Source: Galbula dea | Lineage: Eukaryota; Chordata; Aves; Piciformes; Galbulidae | Direction: 5' to 3' | Assembly: GCA_013399015.1 (NCBI GenBank) | Contig: VWZX01009072.1 | Coordinates: 806,001 to 870,000, forward strand | Length of the DNA: 64,000 bases | Shown here: piece after piece, positions 26,456 through 37,099 of the stretch | Numbering within the stretch: the stretch's first letter is position 1 | How the letters are laid out: each line of letters starts with the position of its first letter | The notes under the pieces: generated by a model | Databases searched by the model: none | Seen by the model: the letters and a program-made list of their open reading frames with translations, nothing else | What the model was told of the DNA's origin: nothing | Translations under genes and position numbers: made by a program

Positions 26456-26491
26456 GGAAGGGAAGGGAAGGGAAGGGAAGGGAAGGGAAGG
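26456..26491. repeat. (GGGAA)n pentanucleotide microsatellite
   Basis: About seven perfect GGAAG units in tandem, purine-only on the plus strand. Likely length-polymorphic. Confidence 0.95.
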
Positions 26492-27032
26492 AGATAGAAG
26501 AATATTCTTTACCATAAAGTCTTCTCACTGGTCCTGACCAGCCCAGATACATTCTTGAACTGATCCAACCCTGCACCTAGCTGTTGCTTTGACTATGCAG
26601 CCTTTCTGTAATCCAAAGTGATCTTGCCCCGGTCTTTCTCCACAGCAGCTGTGGAGACTTCACAGAGAAAAAGGCCTTTTTTTTCCCCATGCCACAATCT
26701 AGATCCAAACTATTCTGCTCTGAAAAATCTCCAAGATGTACCAATCAGCATCGCATCTAAAAACTTTGTGTTGAAGCAGCTGTTCTTTCACCCAACAGGA
26801 TAGTGCACACAGTGGTGCTATGAAGTGGCAGCAGGAGAAGCTGACAGGAACACCAGAATTTACGGCAGAAATAAGGTGGCCACAACAGATGACTGAGTGC
26901 CAACAACGTAACTCATGGAAAAGGAGACGAAAGCAGCCACAATGAAAAATCTTGCCCAGATTGGTAACTGCTCTTGGACTTTTTATAAGCTTTTATTAAT
27001 TTGTTTATTTTTGTGAGGTAATCTGAAAATAA

Positions 27033-27184
27033 TGGCCCTGATTCAGGAGATCTTTCAAACTAGCAGTAAAACACACACTCGGCAGGTGACTTTGGCATAA
27101 AAAGAAATTGAAGCACCTGCTTAGGTACTGCCCTGTGTAGTGATGAACTTAAGCATACACTTAAGTGCTATTTTGGATCATACC
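27033..27184. repeat. Old unclassified interspersed repeat with inverted ends
   Basis: The block starts TGGCCCTGATTCAGGAG and ends CTTAAGTGCTATTTTGGATCAT, with inner phrases GAAGCACCTGCTTAGG and ACTTAAGCATACACTTAAG. These phrases resemble a diverged palindromic repeat that I recall from sauropsid genomes; I cannot name the family from memory. The copy is worn and unlikely to be functional as a transposon. Confidence 0.4.
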
Positions 27185-28060
27185 TAATAGAGATACAGGG
27201 TGGTGTTAAGCCTTGGCAGTGTCTTTAAGAATTTTCAAATGTCTTACCTCAGCAAGTTTCCCCTCAATTTCCTTGTAGTTCAGGAGTCTTCAATATCTTA
27301 ATTTTAGTAAGAAGTGCCAGGTTTCATCAGTAGTGTTTGGCCATTCTAGGGGCCAGTCTCCCTAGGAACAATTGGTATTTTTTCATTATATCCATTCTTG
27401 TCCTTTTCTTTGCATTAGATGCCACAAACAACCAAAAAAACCACACAGAGATTAATACAGACATTGTGCACATCTGTGAGTGATGATTTGCATATGCTTG
27501 CACCATGTTTGTAATGCTCTGAAAAAATCTAAAATACTCTGCAGTATTCTGGTTTATAACATCCTTTGCTACAGTTTACACATTGAGAATGCATGCTGAA
27601 AACAGGAAACACACATGTGGAAGGTAGGTAAAAGGGATTACAGTATACAGATATTCGACAGAATAGTCCCAGTTTAAGGGTATCATAAGCATCAGGTTTG
27701 CATAAACAAATCAGTGCTTAACCCACAGATGTATCTAATGACCATATGGATTCTGCATGTTTACAACTGGAAAAACCCCTCTGAGCTTTTCTATTGTTTG
27801 CCGACTTTCACCCTATAGTATTTATTTTATTTGTGAAAATCAAGTTATTCACTGTGATACAGAAAGTTCTTGAAAGGAAATTGAGTTGTTATATGCCACA
27901 GGACGATGTATGGGCCCTGTTTTCTGCTGCTTTGGAGTTCTCATGTCCTAGGTGAGTTATGAGGCATACGACCAAATGTATAACTGCATTTCTTAAACCA
28001 ATTTATTGCCTTTATAAGGTATTTCTCTTAGAATCCCCCCCTCACAGTTGGCTCAGAGAT

Positions 28061-28570
28061 TGAAAACTTCATGATCCTTCCAGCCTCAGGCAGCTGCAGA
28101 ACTTCATCAGTGTCTGAAATTCCCTTTTCCCCAGGACCGAAGTGTACAAGGCTGCAGCAGGCAGGCAGCCCCTCTGACCTCCACCTTGCAGGCTGCTACT
28201 CGGCATGCCTGCCAAGAGAGCTAAAATGCCACCACCAGAGAGTAAACAAAGCCTGCCAGCTGGAGGACCCACTGCAGACCCTGGACTCAACCCGGGAGGG
28301 GCAGTGAGGTATGGAGCGATGAGAAAGGGGCCCACTCATGTGCGACGGGTCTCTGTGCTTCCAGCCTCGGTTGTAGGCAACAGCCCTGCTCAGTGTTTCA
28401 GATTTGACGACAGGAAAGATTTTAGCCAAATGGTTGCTTAAACCGAACTGTAATAAGGTATGGCATGTTGTATTTCATTATGTCTTGACAACTGCTCGTT
28501 TCAGGCACCACAAAAACTTCTCATTCTTTTTTGGCTATAAAAGTCCGTTTACGGAGGACTTTTGTTCCCT
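28061..28570. other. Intergenic segment before the orphan CpG island
   Basis: Mixed-composition sequence with moderate GC. It carries overlapping ORFs on both strands of about 75-90 codons with no recognisable family. The right end contains the TATA-like element at 28536-28543. Confidence 0.5.
28536..28543 (+). promoter_or_regulatory. TATA-box-like sequence at the edge of the orphan CpG island
   Basis: GGCTATAAAAGT contains a textbook TATAAAAG core, placed about 20-40 bp before the sequence turns GC-rich. It could start a plus-strand upstream transcript, but no splice donor or coding exon was identified after it. A chance match is possible. Confidence 0.3.
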
Positions 28571-31430
28571 TCTCTCCTGAGGAGGTCAACAGGCAGTAGG
28601 CTGGGATGAGCGGAAGAAAGCCGCTGGCTTTGGGCCGTGCCGGGTGGGTTCGCCCCAGGGCAGGATGAGCTGCAAGGAGCGAGGTTCTCTGAGAAGGAGA
28701 TGGACATCCCCATCCTCTGCGCTGGGGTAGAGCATCCCTTCCGACGCAGGCCAGCTGTGCCAGCCCGTGGCCATGCCACAGAGCCCTTGTTCCACAGAGA
28801 CCCCCGCGGCCTTCCTGGCTCTTCCTGGGTCACGGTGGCAGCACGGCAGCGAGCGGCGTCCTCGCCGCCCTCCCTGAGGTGTCCAGTGGCAGCCTCCGCA
28901 CCCTCCCTCGCCCCATCCTCATGGTGCAACTGCACCGCGGCACAGGGCGCAAGTTCCACGGGGCGGGGGATCCCCACTGCAGGACACAAGGCAAAGCTGG
29001 CCTCGGCCAAGGGCTGTCTGACACTTTTTCGGGTGTGCCCGTGAGCTCCGCGGTCTCCCGACGTGGGGCCGGGAAATTCCGGGAGGGGGAAGACGGAGCA
29101 CAGCGGCGGCTAAAGAGCAAAAGCTCCCGTGGGGCTCGGTGTTCCCTAGCGAGGGGAGGGAGAGACGGAGGAGGAGGCACGGGGTCGGGCTGGCTGAGGT
29201 GGTGGTGCCAGTCTGGACTAGCAGCCGGCGGTGGCGCGGGCAGGGCGGCTCGGCCAGCTCCCTCCTGCCCGGAGGCAGCCCCGCGGCCCAGGACTGAAGG
29301 CATGGGCCGGGAACTGCGGGCGGGGGCTGGCGGGTGTTGAGCGCTGTGGGAGTCGCGGGCGAGATCCAGCCCTCTGAGGTCGTTGTGCTTTTAATTGCTT
29401 TCCTCTCTTATGAAAATTAATCGCGGGGATTTGTTTCACCGGGAACCGAGTCTAATGGGGGAAAAGGAAGATGCTGAGCGGGAGTTGGATCGGTGGCCTC
29501 CCACGGAGCCTGCCTAGCGCCTCAACTCCGGCCTCCTACGACTGTTTATCAAACCTTGGCATCTCCTGACTGGGACATTAAAAACAACAAAAACAAACAA
29601 ACAAAAATAATCCCACCCTAGTAAATGTGAGTGATGCCGGTGATGATTTAGACACCAAGAAACACCAGCGGAATCAGATGCGAGATAGACGGGCAGTCGC
29701 GGTTTTCCTTAGAAGCAAAATAAAAATTAAGTAAGCCCTCGGGGTGTGCAGCCCGGGTCGTTTGCAGCACCGGCCTGGATTATCTGTCGAGGGGCTGGGA
29801 TCTGGCCCGCGGATGTGCTCGCTGCCGAGCGGCTGTTCTGCCCTGCGCGTACCGGCAACGCTTTCCCGGCCGGCGGCCAGCGGCCTTCGGGAACTGTCGG
29901 CGCGCTTCCCTAACCAGGGTGCTGGGGCGCCGTGCACCGGAGACTGTACTCCCGGCCCCTTCGCTCGGCAGAGCCCCTATCGTGAGCTGTCTCAGGGTAC
30001 CTCCGAGGGTCGCTGCTGCAGCAACATCAGCTGATTAACTCCGCTGCCGGCCGCCCCTTTTCTCCTCGGCGCCGGCCGCGGGCGCACCTCTGGCTTCCCC
30101 CGAGGATTTTGTCCTATCCTTTTTAGCGGGAGTGAGTCCCCAGCCACGGCAGCCGCGGTGACAGCATTGCTGACAGCAGCTGTTCGCTAAGGTCAGAGCC
30201 GCTTCGTGCGTGCATAGCGAACCGCAGCCGCGGACCGTGATCCGCGGGAGTGCCGGCAGAGCCCCGCCGCAGGGACTAGCTGCCGCCGTGTCGCGGCCCC
30301 CTTCCCGTCCTCGTCGCCCTTCCTTGTCGCATTTCTATGCTCAGGACTGAGTGGGTAGTCAAGGTTTGCCCTAGGCTGCGCCTCCAGCGAAGGGACTGCT
30401 TTCATCTGCCCCTCTCAACGAGGACAAACGCTGCCTATCTCCCTGCTGCCCTGGACGGAGTCCAGCGCTCTGGATATATTATTTTCTGAACGAATGGGAA
30501 GAGCAAGAGAGAGGGAGGCTGAGATGACCGCGGCAGTGTCGGCACCGATGGGACGCGCAGATGGGAGCCGGCAGCACAGGGTGCGCGCTCAGGCGCACGC
30601 CGAGAGCGCCGTTGCCTCCCCCCTACCTGGGCGCACGGCGGCCCCCTCCTCCCGGGCCGTGCAGGGAGAGCTGCACGCCCGGTGCCGCCGGGCCGTCCAA
30701 CTCAGTGCTCCCCGCGGCCGCGAGGCCGGAGGGGGACGAAGCAGGCGACCGCGGCGGCGGCCGGAGAGGGCAAGGAGCCTCGCCGGCCTCCAGGGGGCGC
30801 TGCAACACCACGGGCCGCAGTCGCCGTCTCCTGATGCGGGGCTCCGGGCGCCCCTCCAGGCCCGCCGCACAGCCCGACCGTGCCCTGAGCCCGTGTAGGG
30901 CACCGCGGACCGGCGGGCTCTGCCGAGTAGAGCAGGGCACCAGCCCGGGCCAGTGTTGGCCGTCTATGGCGGTCCCGTGCAGCGGGCTGCGGGGGAAGGC
31001 CCTCCCGAGGTAGACGAGGGAAGGTGACGCGGAAGCGCAGAGCTCTGGCGGGACCCAGCGTCCTATGCCCCCGGCGATGTCACCCCTGGTCGACGAATGT
31101 CCGCTGTCTGGAGCCCCCCGACGTCCAAGCGACCCCGAGCTCCTGCGGGTGCGGAGACGGCGAGCAGCGCGGCGGTGCCGGCGAGTCTACCGCCCGCTCT
31201 CGCCGCGCACCTGCTGACTAGGCCGGGCCGAGCGGCGGCGCGCCGGGGTCAGCGGGCGCTCCTAACCAGCGCAAACGTACCAGGCTGCCGCCGCGCCGCC
31301 TGTAACGGGAGAGCGCGTCTGTGCCCGCTCCCGGTGTACCCGAAACGTACTAAGAGCGGCCAGGAAGTAAACAACCCGGGCGGTGACTTCGCACGGCTCC
31401 GTTCCCCTCCGGCTAGACACGGCTAGTCCC
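28570..31430. promoter_or_regulatory. Large CpG island upstream of OSR2
   Basis: About 2.9 kb of GC- and CpG-rich DNA in two blocks (about 28570-29560 and 29740-31430) around an AT-rich interruption. It ends about 1.6 kb before the probable OSR2 exon 1. No coding gene is recognised; the many ORFs on all frames reflect the lack of AT-rich stops. It contains a strong CTCF-like motif at 30787-30800. Candidate roles are an alternative upstream OSR2 promoter, the promoter of a non-coding transcript, or a Polycomb-type island of a developmental locus. Confidence 0.7.
30787..30800 (+). promoter_or_regulatory. CTCF-like binding motif
   Basis: CCTCCAGGGGGCGC agrees with the vertebrate CTCF core (CCASYAGRKGGCRC type) at nearly every position. 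It lies in the orphan CpG island about 2.2 kb upstream of the probable OSR2 promoter, in plus orientation. Confidence 0.5.
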
Positions 31431-32740
31431 TCCGCTTTGAGGCGTTTTCGTTGACTAATAGGTTTGAGTTTTGGGGAGGTTGTTGTTGTTCGATGGTTTT
31501 TTTCATCGTTTGATTTGGATTGTGAGCTGGTTTTCGTGTCTTTTCTTCTTCTCTTTATTTTTTTCCCCTCAGCAAGTTCGGCTTACGTTTCCTTGCTGCA
31601 AGGGGTAAGAAATTATGGCTCTTCCGAAAAAGAACAACCAAGCCTCCGTTCTCTGTGTTCGGGGGAGAATCCTCCTTCCCATCATCAAGCCAGAAATTGC
31701 AGGGCGGAAAATGCGACAGTGTAGTGCCCTTTACGCTTCGTTCTTGAAGCACCCGGCCTCCCTTGAAAAAGCAGAACAATGAGGGCACGCGGGTCCCTTC
31801 CCGCACCGTGCCCGAGCCCGCAGCCTGGCTGGAGAGCTCTTGCCCCGCGTGGGCTCCCGCTGCCGCCCGCATCCATCTTGCACCCGGCCCGGGAGGATTC
31901 CTCCTGTTCCAGGAACCGTGAACCTCGGTGTCCTGACTGCCCAGGAGACGAAATATCATTTATTTAGGGCGACTGTGATTTAAAATACGGTATTTTCGAA
32001 GCAAGACTTTATGAAAAGAAACGAAAAAACGCCTGAGCGCCCGGCGGCAGCTGCGGGCTGCAACGAGCGCCAGCCTCGGCTGCACTGCCCTGCGAGGGGA
32101 CACCTCTAAACCTTCCTGTGCCAATTCCTACTCCCCCCTTTATTCATTTTTTATCTGCTATACGCTGAAAGAAAAGCAAACAAACGAACAAAACACAAAC
32201 AAAAAAACAGATGCAGCCGTCACTTGTGTTCTCCTCTCTTTGAGGGCTCGACAGAACGTCCACAGCCTCTACCTTGAAAGTTTTTCAAAGCTGCTTTTAA
32301 ATGCCTTTTCTTCTAACTTCTTTTTATACTTCTCGAAGCCTACCTCCAATCTCCAGTCCAGATTATACAATAAATCCCCATACATGTGATTTAAGTAATG
32401 CACAAAACAAGATAACGTTACAGACAAAAATTCAACACAAGTTTATTTTATGCAACCACCCGTATTGCAGCTAACGACGAAAATAAATACAGTGTTTTAA
32501 TCGAGAAATTTGAAGAGGTCACGGAGGCCCCATTTAGCAGTAAATTCCGCGGTAATAAATCGAAACTGCTTTCGAAACTATTTGTCTGTTCCAGGTAGGG
32601 ATTGTGTCCTTAGTCACCGCTCATGGGGATACCTCCGCAAAGATTCTCCTGAATCTCCCTTTAGGCGTCTAAGCAGCAGTTCAAGGGCAGAGACGGATTG
32701 CTGAAGTGTCGCTCCACAGAGTGACCGAACTCGACTGCCA
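31431..32740. other. Inter-island segment upstream of OSR2
   Basis: A mixed stretch with T-rich and A-rich tracts (for example AAACAAAC-type repeats near 32175-32210). The AT-rich block at 32340-32600 has high complexity. No gene is recognised. Its position directly upstream of the promoter makes proximal regulatory sequence likely, but this is inference. Confidence 0.5.
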
Positions 32741-33044
32741 CGTGCCAATTCGGATGGGAGGGTTACCTGTACCTACATCTCCCCTTGGAGGCGTGGACGG
32801 TTGCAGAACTCCCACGCTGTGGGTCTGGGGGATTTATTTTAGGTATTTCAGAGGGTGTCACCGCGTGTGTCACGGTGGGCGGTGGGGCGCCGGGAGCGTG
32901 CAAGTCCCCGCTGCCGCGGCCAGTAGGGGGGCAGGGGGCGGCGGGCAGCTCTCGGAGGAAAATGTCACCTTAGGTAACGTGGACGGAGGGGTGCGGGGGG
33001 GCGTCCTGCCTCTTTAAAAACCAGTTGCTACCCAAACACAAGTA

Positions 33045-33478
33045 AACAGTGGGGCCGGCGGGGAGAGCGAGGCCGGCGGAGAGGGCAGGGCCGGGGGCGG
33101 TCCCGTGCCGTCGGGGCGGGGCGGCGCGGCCCAGAGCGCGGGGCTGTGCGCGCTGCGGGGTGGGCCGGCGGCGGCGGCGGGCGGGGACAGCGCTCCACGC
33201 CACTCACCGCTGAAATGTGATGGACCGGGCAGGGGGCGGCTCAGACGCGCGCCGAGCTTCGCCGGGGTCGAAGGCGGGAGGCTGCGGGAGGCGATCTATG
33301 CCGGGCCCCGGGACTGCCGCGGCCAGAGCTCCCAGCAGCCGCCCAGCGCTCCGCAACATGCCGGCCGCCGCCTGGCCCCGGCCCCGCTGAGCACCCCCGC
33401 TGTGGATCTAATGTTTTCGTGAAGGTGCCGCGGCCGCCGCTTTGGCTTTGCCCCGGGAGGAGCAGCCGGCTGCGGTAG
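33045..33478 (+). other. OSR2: Probable non-coding exon 1 of OSR2 (5'UTR)
   Basis: The 3' border is well supported by GGTAG|GTAAGC at 33478/33479. The 5' border is only an estimate, taken about 25-30 bp after the TATA-like TTTAAAAA at 33013. Human OSR2 also has a non-coding first exon before the exon with the start codon. Joined to the acceptor at 36372 it would give a 5'UTR with upstream ATGs, including the start-stop element at 33215 and a 56-codon uORF at 33220-33390. Transcript data are needed to fix the start. Confidence 0.5.
33220..33390 (+). other. Upstream ORF in the OSR2 5'UTR, preceded by a start-stop ATGTGA
   Basis: At 33215 an ATG is followed at once by TGA. The next ATG (33220) overlaps that stop codon and opens a 56-codon ORF ending in TGA at 33388-33390, entirely in the probable exon 1. 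If exon 1 is real, both could dampen OSR2 translation. The encoded peptide resembles nothing known and is shaped by GC-rich sequence. Confidence 0.35.
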
Positions 33479-33764
33479 GTAAGCGGCTCGCCCTGCCGCT
33501 GCCGTTGGCAGAAGCGGGACGGCGGGGACCCGGCCGGGCTCTGGGAGGGGAGCGTCTCCTCTGCAGAGGGTAGCGCGGGGCTGCCGGGTTTACTTTCAGT
33601 TTGCAGCTGGGCTGAGGTGCTCGGTCAGTGTCCTCCACGCCAAATTCCTCGCGGAGAGGAGCCGATCTGGCCCGCGCGTGGGCTATGGGGCTGGCCCGCG
33701 GCACCCGCTGGAGAGGTCCTCGGTCCATGGAAATGTACCAGGCTGGGCGGGCAGCGTCGGCCGC

Positions 33765-33786
33765 GGCTTCGGCTTCGGCTTCGGCT
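33765..33786. repeat. (GGCTTC)n hexanucleotide repeat
   Basis: Three full GGCTTC units and a partial fourth in the 5' part of OSR2 intron 1. Confidence 0.85.
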
Positions 33787-34507
33787 GGTGGGAAGCGGAG
33801 GTGTCTCGGGACCAGCCCGCTCCCCGGGAACGACAGCAACGCCCTCGGGGAACGGCCCCAGTCCCGCCGCAGGAGGAAGGGGAGCGCTGGCCGGGCCAGT
33901 GGGTCGGCAGCAGGCAGGCGGGCGGAGAGGGGTATACTGCAGAGGCACTGGGCTTAATTTAATTAAGGACTCTGAATGGAAAGGGAAAAGGAAGTGCCAA
34001 GATTTAGGTAACATCCGTTTTGGTTGACTTTCTCCCAGCACTTTATTATAAGTAGCCTTAAAATCACGCATGAAAGCGCTTTCTGGTCTTTTTGGATAGC
34101 TTTTCGTAAAGTTACCTCTGAGTACAAATATCAACAGAAGTATCGTGGTTCAGGCAACATTGTAGTTTTTAAAGTTTCTGTGATTAAATATGGGTTTCGC
34201 GTTTGGAATAGTTTTTCGAACTTGTTTTTCTGACACCAATGCGAGCGCCGTTCTGTGACATCCCCACACATAGCCACTTAATGCGGCTGTAAAAGACAAA
34301 ACTGTGCCCTACAGAAATACTGTACCTAGCTCGGTCATAGCTCATAGCCGGTGGCTCCGAAACTCTGCTACAGCCAGCCGCGATGGAGGCAGCAATAGCA
34401 GCAGCCAGCGAAAAGTCGTTTTATTGCCTCTGTCGGTTCGTGGCGGAAAGTGAATAGGAACTCACACTACGACATCTTTAAAAATAAGTTCCTATATATA
34501 AACAACA

Positions 34508-34538
34508 CCCCCCCCCAAAAAAAAAAAAAAAAAAAAAG
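34508..34538. repeat. Poly-C/poly-A homopolymer junction (C9A22)
   Basis: Nine C residues run directly into 22 A residues. This is simple sequence, prone to length variation and sequencing error. Confidence 0.9.
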
Positions 34539-35146
34539 GTTGTCATATGTAATAGTATGGTATCGATAACACTGCCCCCGGTCTCGATACAATCACAAAC
34601 GAGAAAAACTGGGCAGCAGCGGAGGGAACCCGGGAGAGCCAGGATTCAAGCAAAACGAAAACAGGGGTGGGTAGCCCTGCCATTCACACCCAACCTCCTT
34701 GCCTTATTTCCCCCCCCCTCCCCCCACCTCGAGGGCCATTTCAGTGTGGTGCCACGAAGGGGAAGGAAGGTATTTGAGGAAAATATGGAGAAGTCACTTT
34801 CCAGCTGGAGGCTGCACGGTGCAACCCGAACCGTGTGGCAGAGGTGAGGGCTGCGGGGCGGCCCGGAGGGGCTGGGACACCACTCCTGGGGCTCGGACTC
34901 TGCACTCCGAGAGTTTCCTTTATTTTTGTTGTTGTTTGGGGGGACTTGTTTTAGGACTTTTTAGGAGCAGACTGTCTTGTTTTCTCTGGAAACTACGCGT
35001 AACTAGTCCTTCCACCCCAATCCCAGGAGGTGCTGGGGCGCCTTCGGCCTTACCTCTTGTTTGCAGGCCCGGAGAGACCCTGGTGCTTGTTTTCATCGCT
35101 TTCTGGGTGCTGGCAGCCGCCTGGCTGCTGGAAGTGAACCCTCACC

Positions 35147-35172
35147 GAAAACAAACAAACAAACAAACAAAA
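35147..35172. repeat. (AAAC)n tetranucleotide repeat
   Basis: About five CAAA units in tandem followed by an A run, in OSR2 intron 1. Confidence 0.85.
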
Positions 35173-36443
35173 AAATAAAAGAGGATAGGGCAAGGGCATT
35201 CCTCCCTCGCCGATGTCCCCTGCTCCGCGGGAGAGGAGCGTCTCCCCGGGGACGCTGAGGGGTCCCCATGGGCAGCGGGAGAAGCGAGCCCGGTTGTTTC
35301 GCTTGAACGGGCTGAGTGAAACCCTCTGACAGTCACACACCGCTCATTAGCTCACAGCCCGGGAACGCTGGAGGGGTTGCGGGGACTCGGCCGCACGGCT
35401 CCTTCCCACCAGGGCATCGTTCGCCCTTCCCGACCTTACGGGATGGAGAGAACCGCCTGTGGGGTAGCGCCGTGCCGGGCTGCGGGGCAGTCCTCGGAGG
35501 GCTGGAGAGGCTTCAGGGCCGGCCGGTGTACTCGCCGCCGACGGGATCGCCCGGGCCCGAGATGGCTGCGTGGGGCGGCTCCAGCCATCTGGAAGGGATC
35601 TCGGCGCAAAGTGGATTTATTTAGGACCTGCGGCGCGGGGGGCTGGGTAGGAGGTGTGCGTGCGGGGCAGGAGCTCCATTTCTCTCTCTCGGTTATCTTG
35701 ATAAATGAGTTGTTGTTGAAGGAAGAAAAATAAGCACTGGGGCTGGAATAAACGCGGGGTTTATTTCCCCCTCTCCATCCCCCAGGCCTGCTGCTGCTCC
35801 CCGTGAGCACCCTGCTCCTTCCCGGGGAGGCCCCAGAGTGGAGGGGTAGAGGCTTCTGCACCCACGGGTGGCCAGGCGAGAGTGGAAGCGACGCTGGGGG
35901 CCAGGTCGGCGAGGAGGGCAGGAGGGAGGCGGCCGGCGGCCCCGAGGGTCCACGCGGTGGACGCTGCGGGGGGACGGGAGCGGGACTGCGGGGAGCGGAG
36001 CGGTCCCGGCTCCGTTCCGGGTGTATTTTTCCACGTTTCGTTTATTTTGAATCTGCGGCGCCTTCCGTTGGCTCGGCACTGGGGGTTTCTCATTTTTATT
36101 TTAATGCGGAGTGGGTGTTTTGGGGAGTGATACTTTTAAGATTTTTATGCTTTAACTTCTCCACTCGAAGCTATCGTGCCCGTGGCGGCCGCCGGCCCCG
36201 ACGAAGGAGGGGAGTCAGGGCTGCCGCGGGGAGCTGGGGCCGCAACAAGACAGCGCACCGGAGCTATACCTGGTCCGCCCTAGCTCCTCCACTGCGTCTG
36301 TCTCGGCTAAGTGGAAGCACGCTGCTCTCAGTAAAAGTCTCTTTCCCCCCCCTTCTCTTTCGTTCTTCCTAGAATTTTTTCCCCATCTCGAAAGCTCGGC
36401 AGAGGAGCCAACTGCACCGCCGGCCTGCGCCCGCCCTGGGAAG

Positions 36444-37099
36444 ATGGGAAGCAAGGCTCTACCAGCCCCCATCCCGCTGCACCCATCCCTCCAACTCACC
36501 AACTACTCCTTCCTCCAGGCTGTGAACACCTTCCCCGCAGCTGTGGACCAGCTGCAAGGTCTGTATGGACTCAGCGCCGTGCAAACCATGCACATGAACC
36601 ACTGGACATTGGGCTACCCCAATGTGCATGAAATCACCCGCTCCACCATCACAGAGATGGCGGCCGCCCAGGGCTTGGTGGACTCCCGCTTCCCTTTCCC
36701 TGCGCTCCCCTTCGCTACGCACCTCTTCCACCCCAAGCAAGGAGCCATCGCACACGTCCTCCCAGCCTTGCACAAGGACAGGCCGCGCTTTGACTTTGCC
36801 AATCTGGCCGTGGCTGCCACGCAGGAGGACCCTCCCAAAGTTGGGGAGCTCGCCAAGCTGAGCCCCGGACTGACCTCGCCTGTGTCGGGCATCAGCAAGC
36901 TGTCCCCGGACAGGAAGCCCTCCCGCGGCCGCCTGCCTTCCAAGACGAAAAAGGAGTTCATCTGCAAGTTCTGTGGCAGACATTTCACGAAGTCCTACAA
37001 CCTCCTTATTCACGAGCGGACCCACACGGACGAACGGCCCTATACCTGCGACATCTGCCACAAGGCTTTCCGGAGGCAGGACCATCTGCGGGACCACCG
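36444..37099 (+). CDS. OSR2: OSR2 coding exon 2 (start codon, fingers 1 and most of 2)
   Basis: The exon begins at 36373 after a pyrimidine tract and TTCTTCCTAG, has 71 nt of 5'UTR, then 656 coding nt to CACCG|GTGAGG. It encodes residues 1-218 plus two bases of Arg219, including finger 1 (FICKFCGRHFTKSY.., HERTH) and finger 2 up to RDH. The 275-codon ORF on the opposite strand is a shadow. Confidence 0.97.

Larger units (their letters stand above)
12071..28060. other. STK3-OSR2 intergenic region, AT-rich
   Basis: About 16 kb of unique-looking, AT-rich sequence with no recognisable coding gene, tRNA or large transposon. Items seen are an imperfect 17-bp tandem duplication at about 14698-14731, an AT-rich hairpin at 19213-19294, poly-A at 20184-20201, a (GGGAA)n array at 26456-26491 and an old interspersed repeat at 27033-27184. 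A good splice-acceptor-like tract ends at 20740 but leads into no convincing exon. ORFs here are 60-130 codons, scattered on both strands and without family features. As part of the long flank of a developmental transcription factor gene it may hold enhancers, which cannot be shown by eye. Confidence 0.7.
32740..33960. promoter_or_regulatory. OSR2: CpG-island promoter region of OSR2
   Basis: A dense CpG island spans the likely transcription start. It includes a TATA-like TTTAAAAA at 33013-33020, long G-rich and GC-box-like runs from 33060 to 33200, a CGG run near 33168-33181 and a strong GTAAGC splice donor at 33479. A (GGCTTC)n repeat lies at 33765-33786. Together these place the OSR2 promoter here, about 3.4 kb before the start codon. 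Confidence 0.65.
33479..36372 (+). other. OSR2: OSR2 intron 1
   Basis: A 2.9-kb intron from the GTAAGC donor to the TTCTTCCTAG acceptor at 36371-36372. It holds a more AT-rich middle (about 33950-34600) with a C9A22 homopolymer junction at 34508-34538, an (AAAC)n tract at about 35147-35172 and, from about 35 kb, a CpG island that runs into the coding exons. ORFs up to 189 codons on both strands are GC-driven and unrecognised. Confidence 0.6.

Noticed and set aside
28549..29340. Overlapping ORFs of 135-157 codons on both strands in the orphan island
   Set aside because: Several frames are open at once because stop codons are rare in GC-rich DNA; none has family features.
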